Of a DNA stretch of 64,000 nt, positions 46,280-57,674 are shown in pieces (within the stretch, counting starts at the first letter, position 1; each line of letters opens with the position of its first letter). This DNA is from Amyloporia xantha (lineage: Eukaryota > Basidiomycota > Agaricomycetes > Polyporales > Adustoporiaceae): assembly GCA_036971615.1 (NCBI GenBank), contig JAYKKR010000001.1:1984001-2048000 (forward strand), read 5' to 3'. Made by a program: the position numbers and the translations under genes. Below the pieces are notes generated by a model. It worked only from the letters and a program-made list of their open reading frames with translations. It was not told the DNA's origin and ran no database searches.

Positions 46280-48275
46280 ATGGCGACTCAAACCGTGCAC
46301 CTAAACGATACCATGGGCTGCGCCTTTGTCGGGGTGCTCTTCGCGATAATGTATGTTGATGAGATCAGCGATGCAGGTAGCTTGGAACTCACGATTCGGA
46401 TCTTGCGCTCTTCAGCATGTACGGAGTTTCGTGCGCCCAAACTTTGTACTATTTGCGGGAATACCCAAGAGACAAGATACACCTAAAGCTCCTGGTGCGT
46501 TTATTCAGTTGTAGACTCGTACTCAATACGTGAACTACTAACACTTTTCCATATTGAGGTCGGCTGGTTATGGTGCGGTGATTGTTTTATGTTAGACTGT
46601 GCACGCTGATGTAGCGCTGCCTAGGCTCCTGGATTCTGGAAGAACCTCTTTAGACATCTCGGTACAATGCCTAAATCCACAACGTCGAGGATGTACTGAC
46701 ATAATGCTTGTTCCAAACAGTTTATCTGGTATTGGCTGGTGACAAATCATGCAGATGTCACAAATCTGACCAACCTCCCGAGGTACGTGTATCTCTAGAT
46801 CCATCCTCAAATCGCGTACTGATACCCTGTCATTCAGCACATTCACCGTGAGTTGTTGAAGAGGGTTGTTGATTTTTTTCTGACGCAACGATTTCAGGCC
46901 GAATTTTTTCTTGCTGTAATGTCCATTTATTTCTTCTTGTCAACATTGTACTGACAATTTCATAGACCTTGACAGTTTCCATCGTACAAGGGTTTGTGAC
47001 TCCTATATTTCCAAACTCCACATTAACACATCTTGCAGTTACTTTATCCATACCATCTGGAGACGTGAGCTTATCTCGTTGTCAGCCCTCGTATCTCGCT
47101 AATCTTATGTTGTGTGAAGTGTTGGCAGAACGATGGTACCGAATACCGCTCACATCCACTGTGGTAAATACTATTTCCTCAGCAAGCGGTTGTGTATCTC
47201 ATATGATCGAGTTAGTTCGCTTTATGTCTGTTGTCATTTGGTACGTTTTATGAGCTCTTATCCTGCTAATTTGGCTCACCATCGACGTCCTTCAGTTGGC
47301 GGCATTGGTACATATGATTCAAACCTCTCACGAAAACGAATGTATTGAGTTTTTTCTCTTGCCTTTAGTCTCCGTAGAACGGATGTAAGTCATGTCATTG
47401 ATCAAGAGTCAACACTCATCATATGATTACTTCAGTAACCTCGATACGAACGCGACTCTCGCTGTAGTAGATGCAACCGTTGGTACCATTTATGTTTACT
47501 CTCAAACATTTGACTCAGTTGGGACGTAGATCCCAGCGGCCATTCAAACCGTATCTGCCTTCGCCACGGACATGCTCATCACAATATCATTGTGCTGGAT
47601 TCTATGGGGCCAGAAGACAGGGTTCAAACGGCGAGTCTACCTACCACCATGCAGTATTCGCATCTGACGTTTCTAATTCTAGGACGGAGACTTTGATCTC
47701 GACGTTGATAATTTATGCCATCCACCGAGGCATATTCACTGGGTACGTTGGTAACGTATATAAACACGGGTCAACAGCCGATGACTCATTTCCCCAGTCT
47801 AATTCAACTGGCTCATTTCGCGACGGTATGTGTGGAAATTTCATTGGATCTGGGTTGTCTGACGACTTACGCACTCAATCAGTTCATAAGCACACTCCAT
47901 CAGGACAAGCTGTATTGGATGCTTTTCCACGTTCCGGGAAGCAAGAGTAGGTGGCTTACCGCTCAGACACTAACATGCTCACGAATGTATGTGTACCATA
48001 TCAGTCTATGTCAACTCACTTCTTGCGGTGTATGTTGGTTTCACGCTTCCATTCTACATGTCGATCTTAACATGACGCATTTTAGATTGAACATTCGTCA
48101 TCATCTTACTGAGACCGGGGTCGGCGGAATCGAGACTCACTTCTCAGTCGATGTCTACCCCCTCGATACTGTGGGGCAGGATTCGGCCTACAGTCAGACA
48201 CGGTATGTCCTTCCGTCCGGCCTCTCCATTCCGAACATTATTGTCGATGACTCAACTGCTTCGATAAACATTTGA
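46280..48275 (+). CDS. DUF6534-type seven-helix membrane protein, gene model uncertain and perhaps damaged
   Basis: Recognised from family-typical segments in order: NDTMGCAFVGVLFAIMYGVS and CAQTLYYLREYPRDKIHLKLL (exons 46280-46350, 46416-46494), VGWLW (from 46559), FIWYWLVTNHADVTNL (about 46720-46780), TLTVSIVQGYFIHTIWRQRW (about 46965-47140), IPAAIQTVSAFATDMLITIS (from 47530), TETLISTLIIYAIHRGIF, LIQLAHFAT, LYWMLFHVPGSKIYVNSLLA and a cytosolic tail NIRHHLTETGVGGIETHFSV. Such proteins are expanded in Basidiomycota and uncharacterised. After VGWLW the frame breaks near 46590-46600; the expected DTVHA resumes in another frame, so either a splice site was missed or two bases are lost. C-terminal exons splice cleanly. 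Confidence 0.6.
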
Positions 48276-48596
48276 GTAGATCTCGAGGCATGTCGCGCGC
48301 CACCCCATCGCACACTCGCATCATGCTCACCAAGGAGATCGTTCGGGACAACGACGAGGCAGTTGCGGAGCAAGCAAAGGAGGATGAGGATACAAGTAGA
48401 AAACTTTCTTCGTGGTAGTGTTTGTCTCACCGTCGCAGCCCCACATATCAGTACTCGTCCGTTCATTTTTAATCATTCCCTGGATCGGAATGGTGCGAAA
48501 CAAAGACTACACCGACGCTCTTTAAAAACCTGCTATGTCCCGTTGGTCGAAATGTGTGTCCAAGGAAGAAGCAATTGAATTAAATTTCGGCAAAAC
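48276..48596. other. short intergenic stretch before the tRNA
   Basis: About 320 bp. No gene identified. Confidence 0.35.
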
Positions 48597-48676
48597 TGAA
48601 CCCGACCCGGATTGAACGGATGACCTTGAGGACTTCCCAACTGGAATCTCACGCGCTACCACTGTGCCACGGGTTC
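48597..48676 (-). tRNA. tRNA-Trp (CCA) with a predicted 8-nt intron
   Basis: Read on the minus strand from 48676: acceptor GAACCCG pairs exactly with CGGGTTC before a discriminator A at 48597. The A box TGGCACAGTGG and B box GTTCAATCC are present, and the T arm is ATCCG-TTCAATC-CGGGT. The anticodon arm TGAGA...CCTCA encloses 15 nt. Taking TTCCAG plus T as the loop leaves eight nt after position 37 as intron, giving anticodon CCA. The fifth stem pair is A-C, a weakness. No 3' CCA is encoded, as expected in eukaryotes. Confidence 0.72.
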
Positions 48677-48930
48677 CCATTAATCCAAATGGTCTGCATA
48701 TAATATTATAATTATTAAACCACAGAGGTGAGGGAGAACCGTCACCATCGACCGATGACAGGAGCACGGCGTGCATCCGAAGTAGTAACGACGCTATGTA
48801 CCACTACTGCTAAGGAAACTAAGGAAACGCTATATCAAGCACATTCCTGTATTCCTGTACTTAAATACTTGCCAATCAGCATCAGTTGCTTCCAATTCGT
48901 GACACGACATACTGTACAGTATACGTTCCA

Positions 48931-51347
48931 TCACTGCTGTCCGAAGACGAGACCGAGCTTGCTCTCAATGAAGTCACACTGCGCAACCCGATACGGCTCA
49001 ATGTACTCCGTCGCCGTAGCATTGATGATGACCTCGTTGTCTCCCGTATACGGCGGCCACTCCACAACCGCACCTTCATAATTCGGATTACCGGTCCACG
49101 CCAGCGACGTCCATCGTTTGATGACTTCCTGTGTCGTCGCTACTTCGCTTGGCGTCAGAGGCTGATACAGGTTGTCTGTTTCTGCAGTTGCAAAGACCCA
49201 GTACAGCTCGTCGGCGTGGCATACCTGGCCGGGACACGTCTCTGGATTCGCCGTGATCGTGGAGCCTAGTCCGACGGCGAACATGACTTTGTAGTTGTTT
49301 CCGGGGTTTGTGGTGTTTGTCGCGAGTGAGGACAGATACAGCATCGGGCAATGGAGGTAGTAATCTGTCATCAGCTGTGCGAGCTGCAGGACAGCACCAG
49401 ATATGCCGTGGGACGAAGGAGCGGTCTCATAAGGATACAGAGTACTGGAGACGTCGAGGATATCCTGGGAATCAGTAGTATTGAACCAGATCGAAAGATT
49501 GTCCGGGAATACCGATGGCGGAGAATCCGGTGGGATAGAAGACGGAATGAAGAAACAGTACTCGCATTCGTTTGTTGCCCAAATTGTTGGCACGCGAGCG
49601 TAGACACCGTCCTTGATGCTGGTCGCAATATCTGCGAGTACATAGTCTCCGTCGACGACAATGTCCCAGGAGATTCCAAGACTGTAAGATGTTTTGACAA
49701 TCACGTCGGTTGGAAGATTCCTGACGCATACGGCCATTGACTCGTTGAACAGGGTAGACGAATTTGAGGCACATCCAAGTGCTTTTGCCAGGGTGAGTGA
49801 TGTGTCCAATGACAACTCAGGGGAATAGAACTGGTTGCTAGTAGGCCAATCAGATTCTAGGATAGCGGCACCTAGCTGTACGTCAGTAATGCCCTATAAT
49901 GACTTTTGTAGAACAATGATACTCACTAAAGAGGCCCTCGGTGTAGGCCGGATTGGTCCCTAAGAGATACCTCGTCATTCCGCCACCCGCAGATTCTCCA
50001 AAAACAAGAACTTTCGTAGGCTGTATCCCGAACCAAGAGTAAGTCAACGCTGTGGACAGAGCCCGCATGAAGGGTCTCCGCACTCACATCTCCACCGAAG
50101 GCTTCAATGTTATCTTGTACCCATCGCAATCCGAGTAGCGCATCTTTCAAGGCGGCATTGGAGGCATTGAACCAACCGAATGCGGTCAAACGATAATTCA
50201 AGGTGACAAGGACAACGCCACCATAGGAAACCATATTGGTGCCGTCAAAAATGTTGGAAGTTGAAGGCCCGACATATCCGCTCGAGGTCATATTGAATGG
50301 AATAGGTCCACTGTCACCGGTATTGAGACCTCCTCCGTGAACTGCGCGTGCCCAATCAACAAATCGCCGACGCTCTGCAGTGTACTCAAGAGGGGTAAAG
50401 TATGCTTACTAAAGAACATCACAGGAAGTTTCGGCGCACTGTCATCTCGCACTGTTCCGGAGTTGACGACGGGGGAGAATACGTTCACTTGGAGGCAATC
50501 TTCATCATCGTAGTATTCATGACCATTATCAGCATCCGGTGGCTAGATGTAAATTTACTTTAGATTAGGCGAAGCACTAGTAATAGCAGGAAAATACAGA
50601 CCTGTGCACATGCTGGGCCATATTCGAGGGCCGATCGGACAGTCCCAGGCGCCACTTGTAGCGGAATGGGTGGCTGAAACCTCGCTTCTCCAGTAGGAGA
50701 TTCAGCATACCTTATCCCAAGAAATCGGAAGCTGAATTTGTCGCGATATCCTGTCAATATCCCAGCAGAAGGAGTCGATAGCTGAATCTGACGAGATGTA
50801 TCAGAGGTGATGTTCGAACGCGTAAGTGGTGCAGAGTTCGTGCATAGCACCGGCAGCTGCGCACTGAGGTCCACTGAGCCTGGCGCAGATGGAGTGTACT
50901 CTCCCGTGTACTGGTAACTGGGTGTGAAGATAGAACATCCGCCTACATCTATTTCAGTTATTCAGGAGGTTACTTGGTGAGCGAGTAGTACCGTCGTCTG
51001 GACAGACACGCACCTTCACCCGCGATCCAGATCTGTTGGGACGAGTCGAGGGCAGCTCCATGTTTCTCCGATGTTAAAGCCACAGACAAATTTGCGGCAG
51101 TGAGGCCAGTGCTCGTAGGTGGAGGAAGTAGAAATTCCTGCAGCTCAGAGCAAGCCAGCGATGCTTCGGCACAAGTGAACCCGCTCTTGAGATAGAGTGC
51201 GCCCTCTCGATTCGGATTCGACGGATTGAGATCGTTATTCGTCACAATGACCACATCGGTGTCCGGATATAGGGCAGCAGCGACGGGTTGGATAGTCGCG
51301 AAACGTGCAAACAAGGCTAAGAAGAGTAACCACTGCACTTTAGCCAT
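48931..51347 (-). CDS. secreted type B carboxylesterase/lipase, copy 1
   Basis: Alpha/beta-hydrolase of the carboxylesterase type B family. Exons 51347-51014, 50948-50602, 50542-50410, 50341-50088, 50020-49927 and 49871-48931 give 700 residues. Signal peptide: VQWLLFLALFARFATIQPVA. A ~100-residue N-terminal region (LYPDTDVVIVTNNDLNPSNP) precedes the esterase domain, which shows FRFLGIRYAESPTGEARF, EDCLQVNVFSP, the oxyanion loop IHGGGLNTG, ALLGLRWVQDNIEAFGGD, the nucleophile elbow FGESAGGG and the His region CHADELYWVF. Many N-x-T/S sites. An ATG nine codons upstream exists (51374); the start here matches copy 2. Substrate unknown (esters, perhaps lipids or plant material). Same strand and exon sizes as copy 2. 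Confidence 0.92.
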
Positions 51348-52438
51348 CTCCAAGAGTGGGTAGTTCGATCGCATAGCCTTTTCTTACCTATATAACACTT
51401 GAAGACGCTTCCCTTTTTTCAACCAGGTGACAGCCAGCGGAGCACCGATATACGTCTTCTCCTTTATAAATGTAGAACTTAGCTTGCGTAACCAATGTCG
51501 GTGAAGCTTGAGGAGGCGTTGGGTCATCTGGTCGCTAAAACATGGAGTCGGCCCGAGTCACGTCTCAGACCCCCTCACATACTACTGCTCCAATAAGGAG
51601 GTTGTCTCCCTAACACCGGGAACAAAGCTCGATCATTTGACCTCGATCTTCGCTTTGCGGCCAGTCTTCTCTCCGTCGGTTACACGCGTGGTGGAGATCC
51701 CGAAGTATCTCCATGGTTGTTCTCGATCCTGAGTTGTACCGACGTGCAACGTCTTTGACTTTCCCGCTCGTGCACCGTTTTAATGTAGTTCAGAGAAGGC
51801 TAGAAAATAGAAAAGCCTGGAAGCGGGGAGCCTGGCAGCTGGTGACAGTCGACGAAAACGTCCGGACAAACGAACCATTACGATTCATGACTCGACTATT
51901 ATTGTCATCAGCTACCGCCCACATGCACCTCAACGTTATTGTCATACCTCCAACGGAGAAAACGAAAGATGTACTCACGATGGAAAGAACGTGGCTCGGT
52001 GCTTAGTGTGATTTACTTTCCTATTCTTGATGGTGTTCTCAGCTTTCTCTGAGCGATTTCATTATGTCGCTACCAATCGCTTTGTCCCTGACGACAGCGT
52101 CAGATGGTGCTCCCAAGGACGGATAGCAACCTATAATCCCGTATATTAGCGACCCGCAGAGAGTGACAAGATGGCATTTCCTCGGAATGCGATGAATTGT
52201 AACGGCACAAGAGCACCATTGGGTACTACATCTTGGAGTGCTGATGATCTATCAGTCAAGCGGAAACATCAGTTGGAAACACCCATTGCGCATATTTGAG
52301 GCGTGAAATTGGATGAAAAGAACATGGAAATACAAGGATCGGACCACGCAACCGCTCTCTGGACGTTCCTGTGCTAGTGCTGTGGTGGCTATTGTCATAA
52401 GTCTCGGGTCATAAGTCTCGGCAATGCATATTGAGTAG
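51348..52438. other. intergenic region between the tandem carboxylesterase genes
   Basis: The copy 1 promoter side resembles the sequence upstream of copy 2: GAAGACGCTTCC-like at about 51402 versus 54890, and CTCGATCATTTGACCT at 51629 versus CTCGATCATCTGACCT at about 55208. The duplication therefore included the promoter. A TTTATAAAT element lies at about 51461. No other gene seen. Confidence 0.5.
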
Positions 52439-54833
52439 CTACTCGAGTCCGAAAACAAGACCGAGCTTGCTCTCAATGAAGTCACACTGCGCAACCCGAT
52501 ACGGCTCAATGTATTCCGTCGCCGTAGCATTGATGATGACCTCGTTGTCTCCCGTATACGGCGGCCACTCCACAACCGCACCCTCATAATTCGGATTGCC
52601 GGTCCACGCCAGCGACGTCCATCGCTTGATCACTTCCTGCGTCGTCTCCACTTCGCTAAGAGTCAGAGGCTGATACAGATTGTCTGTTTCTGCGGTCGCG
52701 AAGACCCAGTACAGCTCGTCGGCATGGCATACCTGGCCAGGGCAAGTCTCTGGATTCGCGGTGATCGTCGAGCCCAGTCCGACGGCGAACATGACTTTGT
52801 AGTTGTTTCCGGGGTTTGTGGTGTTTGTCGCAAGTGAGGAAAGATACAGCATCGGGCAATGGAGGTAATAGTCTGTCATCAGCTGTGCGAGCTGCAGGAC
52901 AGCGCCAGATATGCCGTGGGACGAGGGTGCGGTCTCGTAAGGGTATAGAGTATTGGAGACGTCAAGGACATCCTGGGAATCAGTAGTATTGAACCAGATC
53001 GAAAGACTGTCTGGGAATACCGACGGCGGGGAATCCGGTACGATAGAAGACGGGAGGAAGAAGCAGTATTCGCATTCATTTGTTGACCATATAGTTGGCA
53101 CACGAGCATAAAAGCCATCCTTGATACTGGTGGCGATGTCTGCGAGTACGTAGTCCCCATCAACAACAATGTCCCAAGACATGTTGAGATTGTAAGTCAT
53201 GTTGACAATCTCGCTCGTTGGAAGGTTCCTGACACATACAGCCATTGATTCATTGAAGACTGTAGACGAGTTGGGGGCACATCCTAACGCTTTGGCGAGG
53301 GTAAGCGATGTATCGAACGATAGCTCCGGCGAATAGAACGGGTTACTAATTGAAAAATCTGATTCAAGTATTGCAGCACCTGTTCGAATGTAAATAACAC
53401 ACCCCAGTAGATCGGACGAAATGACGATACTAACTGAAAAGACCCTCGGTATAGGCAGGATTAGTACCTAGGAGGTACCTGGTCATTGTGCCGCCCGCGG
53501 ATTCGCCAAAGATGAGAACCTTTGTGGGCTAAATCAAAATATAAGCTATGCCGCTCGCTGGAATCCGTCAATTGGCTCCACACTCACGTCTCCGCCAAAG
53601 GCCTCGATGTTGTCCTGTACCCAATGCAGAGCGAGCAGTGCATCCTTCAATGCAGCATTTGACGCATTGAACCAGCCGAATGCATTTAAACGATAATTGA
53701 TGGTGACAAGGACAACACCGCCATAGGACACCATGTTGGTTCCATCGAAAATGTTGGATATCGATGGCCCTACATACCCGCTCGTTGTCATGTTGTATGG
53801 AATAGGCCCACTATCCCCAGTGTTCAGAGCCCCTCCATGAACTGTGACAAGACCAACTGTCGGTTTTGGCCTGAGGGGAAGGCGACACACTCACTGAAGA
53901 ACATCACAGGAAGCTTTGGTGCGCTATCATAATGATTCGTCCCAGAATTGACAACTGGAGAGTACACGTTCAGTTGAAGGCAATCTTCAGCATCGTAATT
54001 ATCAAAGCCATTGTCTGGGTTTGGTGGCTTATATATCCTCATGTTAGACAAGGCGAAAGAATGAGAATCTTGACAATAAAACATATACCTGAGCGCAGAT
54101 TGGTCCATATTCGAGAGCTGATCTTGAGGTTATAGGCGCTACTTGCAAAGGGACGGGCGGTAGGAATCGGACTTCTCCAACGGGAGGCTCAGCGTACTTG
54201 ATACCAAGGAATCGAAAACTGAATTTATCCCGATATCCTGTCAATATCCCAGCAGAAGGAGTCGATAGCTGAATCTGACGAGACGTATCGGAGGTGATGT
54301 TCGAACGCGTAAGTGGCGCAGAGTTCGTGCATAGCACCGGTAGCTGCACATTGAGATCCACTGAGCCTGGCGCGGAAGGAGTGTACTCTCCCGTGTACTG
54401 GTAATTGGGTGTGAAAACAGAGCATCCGCCTACATCTGTTTCGGACATACGAACATTAGTCGGCGAGCGAGTAGCGCCATCATCTGAACAAACACTGACC
54501 TTCGCCAGCGATCCAGATCTGTTGGGACAAGTCGAGGGCAGCTCCATGTTTCTCCGATGTCAAAGCCACAGACAGATTTGTGGCAGTAAGGCCAGTGCTC
54601 GTAGGAGGAGGAAGTAGATATTCCTGCAGCTCAGAACAAGCCAGCGATGCTTCGGCACAAGTGAATCCACTCTTGAGATAGAGTGCGCCCGCTCGGTTCG
54701 GATTCGATGGATTGAGATCGTTGTTTGTTACGATAACCACATCGGTGTTCGGATATAGGGCAGCAGCAACAGATTGAATAGTCGCGAAACGTGCAAGCAA
54801 GGCTGAGAAGAGCAACCACTGTACGTTACCCAT
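52439..54833 (-). CDS. secreted type B carboxylesterase/lipase, copy 2
   Basis: Paralogue of the gene at 48.9-51.3 kb. Exons 54833-54500, 54435-54089, 54027-53895, 53841-53588, 53528-53435 and 53379-52439 have exactly the same six lengths as copy 1 and again give 700 residues. Signal peptide from MGNVQWLLFSALLARFATIQ. The oxyanion loop is VHGGALNTG/IHGGALNTG (Gly to Ala against copy 1), the nucleophile elbow FGESAGGT, the His region CHADELYWVF. Most of the last exon is nearly identical to copy 1, whereas introns and some middle exons differ more. No stop or frameshift, so it should be functional. Confidence 0.92.
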
Positions 54834-56127
54834 GTCTTCAGGCTGGAGGGAGTCATCTTACACACAACCCCTGCTCACCTATATGATACTGAAAGACGCT
54901 TCCTTTCTTTGACCAGCTGATAGTGCCGCCCAACAGCGGAGAACCGAGACTCGCCTTCTCTTCTATAATTGTAACGGCAATGCTCCCCGTTGTTGCGTAA
55001 ATCTTCAAGAAGTACTAGGTCATCTGGCTTGTTGACGTCGCTACATACGGGGTCAACGAGTGACAAACCTAGCCTTCGGACGTAGATTACCGTTGGGTAG
55101 AACTGTGGACCTTCCAGCCGATGGACATTTCAGTAAGTGCAAAGATTAGTAGACCGTAGATCCATACTTATTCGTCACTCTGCTCCCCGCTTGGCTGGTG
55201 GACCAAAACTCGATCATCTGACCTTCCAAGTATCGACGAACTCACTGTGCTCACAATGCATGAACGCGTCGCGCTTCCGGCCCGGTCAGCTCTATAGAAC
55301 TGTCAGCATCCCTACAGCGGTTTTACTATCGCGACCCGTGCAGACGTCGTACTACGAGCAAAAGGTCTCATCGGCATCAACTCGGCACTTCTACTTCCTA
55401 AATCCACGAGACAAATTCGACCACGGTCCCTTGACCCGCTCGCAGACCCTATCTGCGACTTGGAGTACCTCACTTGACCCCAGATAACTGGGCCACTCTA
55501 TATGTAGCACTGCGTCTGACCATCGCACTCGCGAACGAGATGCGCACCAACAGGTACCCCCTGGATGACACAAAACCTCAGATGATGCTGCGATGGATGA
55601 CTTCATTTGCAGAAGGGCAGATACGATGTACCACTCACTACTCAAGTTCGTGTCGGATGGCACCTCGAGGTGCAGCGTGGTCTGAACAACTGATTCGCCC
55701 ACGATCTCGTCCCCGCCCCGTCAGTCATCGAGGCCGCCGTCCGCGGCATCCTAGCATTGTCGACGGCCAGCTTCACGTATACGAGATTGCCAACTTGCGT
55801 ATTGCCGATGCTAGCATATTTCTTGAATATCCAGCAACGCATTCATAGGCACTTATCTATGCCGTCGCGGAGAGATGTGTTGGCCTGATACAAGGGGACG
55901 CATGTGGCCTCCGTTGAGCGTGAATTTATCAATCTAGACCATAGCGTTTCCGAATAATGCAGGTTTCAGAGTTCTCATCTGGTTTTCTATCCATGGCGCT
56001 GATGCCTGTACTTAGCCTGCAAAGGCAATCTATGTCACATCTGCTATCATGGATCGGAATAATGAGAGTAGAGACCCATATAATATGGACATGACAGAAC
56101 CCGGCTGCACGGCGAAGATGAGGTACA
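54834..56127. other. 1.3-kb intergenic region upstream of carboxylesterase copy 2
   Basis: Holds the copy 2 promoter (first 400 bp similar to that of copy 1). Minus-strand frames at 55391-55702 and 55642-55842 read like fragments of a protein (for example ESVVQTTLHLEVPSD), perhaps a gene remnant, but I recognise no family. Confidence 0.4.
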
Positions 56128-57674
56128 TTATGGCTCTCGGTTCCGGAACTGTTTGTAGAGACCGACAATAATGTCGTTGGCAGTTAGGGTGACAATGCTG
56201 CAAAAGAGCGTCTTGTTCAAAATACACTGCTCCAGAGCATCATCATGCGTTAGACTCACGTGTGGGGTGTGATACGGAAGAAATGCGCGAGGGATCCTAA
56301 CATCATCTTCAGTGCTGTCTGCTTATTGACCACAGGAATCTTGTACGCTACCTTTGTACCATCCCAGCGGGCCTTCCGTTTTGAGAGTCTTCCACAGGCA
56401 ATCTATCGGATTTTTGTAGAGAGACCCCACGAACTTACCATTAGGCAGCTGGTGAGTCGGTTGGTTATACATTCGCGTCAATGTCTGTCAGATACAAGAG
56501 GATATCAATATCAAATCGTCCCCCAACGTCACAAATCGAACTCACAGTGTCAGCTGGTTGCATGGCGGCAAGCTGACATCTCCTCAGTTCAATCGCAAGA
56601 TTTATCTCGACCGATTACTCACGACACAGCAGCCAGAGATGGTACTACTAGCTAAAAAAGTCCAAATACTGTTAGCTGGCAGGATTCCTCGATCTACGAG
56701 TTGTTTTTTGGTCCAGTTATACGTCGGCAGTTGTACCTGTTTGGGCAGCTTTAGGGCGAATACATCCGATCGCGTGAGGTACAAACCGATGAGCCCATCG
56801 CTGTTCGGAGAATAGCAGCGTCTACGCCACGTATCAGGCCACGGAATCCTTCGGCCCTATAAATGGTACTAAATGCATGAAATGCATTCCTGTAGTGATG
56901 TTGTGCACCGACAGGCAGCGCAGGAGAATATGCCTGGTCGAATGTACTTAGAAGGGGCGATATGACGAGTTGTATCACAGTAAACAAACCTGCATTCTGG
57001 CCTTGATCAGAAACAATGGACTTCCGAATGATGCTGAATGAAACTTTTGAAGGAGGACATGGAATAGATGTTTTGCAACATACCACCAATCGCCCCGCTG
57101 GAAGCTCCTGCTATGACGGAAGTCAGAGGCATCTGGTCAGACGGCGAGATGCCGACCACCCAGTTACACCATTGTCGGATTGGCTCGTAGAATCCTGTCA
57201 TCACACTCAATGACAATGCAACACGTGTCATAGAGTGAACGTACCAAGTCGAGACCCGTTCAGAAGGATCTGGGGAATTGTCAGAAACCGACGCAGTTAC
57301 ACACCGTCACAACCTTACTTGGTATAGATACTCTCTTTGAAGTTAGCTCGCCATCGTTAATGACCTTTCGTAGAGCGACTCACTGCAGGACCAAGACCGC
57401 GCTGGACACCCCGAATACCCTCATTCTTGAATGTTTTCGTCACGACGTCTAGGGTATTTTTGTAAACCTTGACGCCGCCGTCTTTGGCCAACTCCCCCTG
57501 CAGCTGTAGCCGAGTTTTTGCAACTTCTGCAGGGTTTGAAATGGTGACCTACATTGCTTCTGTGTAAGCTTGTATTTATTCCCAAACGGTCACAAGAGTA
57601 CCCACAGCCATACACGCAGCTATGCCTCCGCATATGAAACTTTCTGCAGTGCTCAAGGGCTTGTTAGAGCTCAT
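56128..57674 (-). CDS. mitochondrial carrier of the Oac1/SLC25A34-35 type
   Basis: Inner-membrane solute carrier related to the yeast oxaloacetate/sulfate carrier Oac1. Twelve exons sum to 316 residues with three repeats: [28 protein letters not shown], then [29 protein letters not shown], then [52 protein letters not shown] matches the family, and YLYQ comes from a 12-nt exon (57330-57319). Other short exons: 57269-57245 (25 nt) and 56572-56546 (27 nt). C terminus: [25 protein letters not shown]. The exon sum is divisible by three, supporting every junction. Transport substrate is inferred from the family only. Confidence 0.92.

Noticed and set aside
55391..55702. 103-codon minus-strand frame with protein-like stretches
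   Set aside because: Could be a gene remnant, but no family, start or exon structure could be supported.
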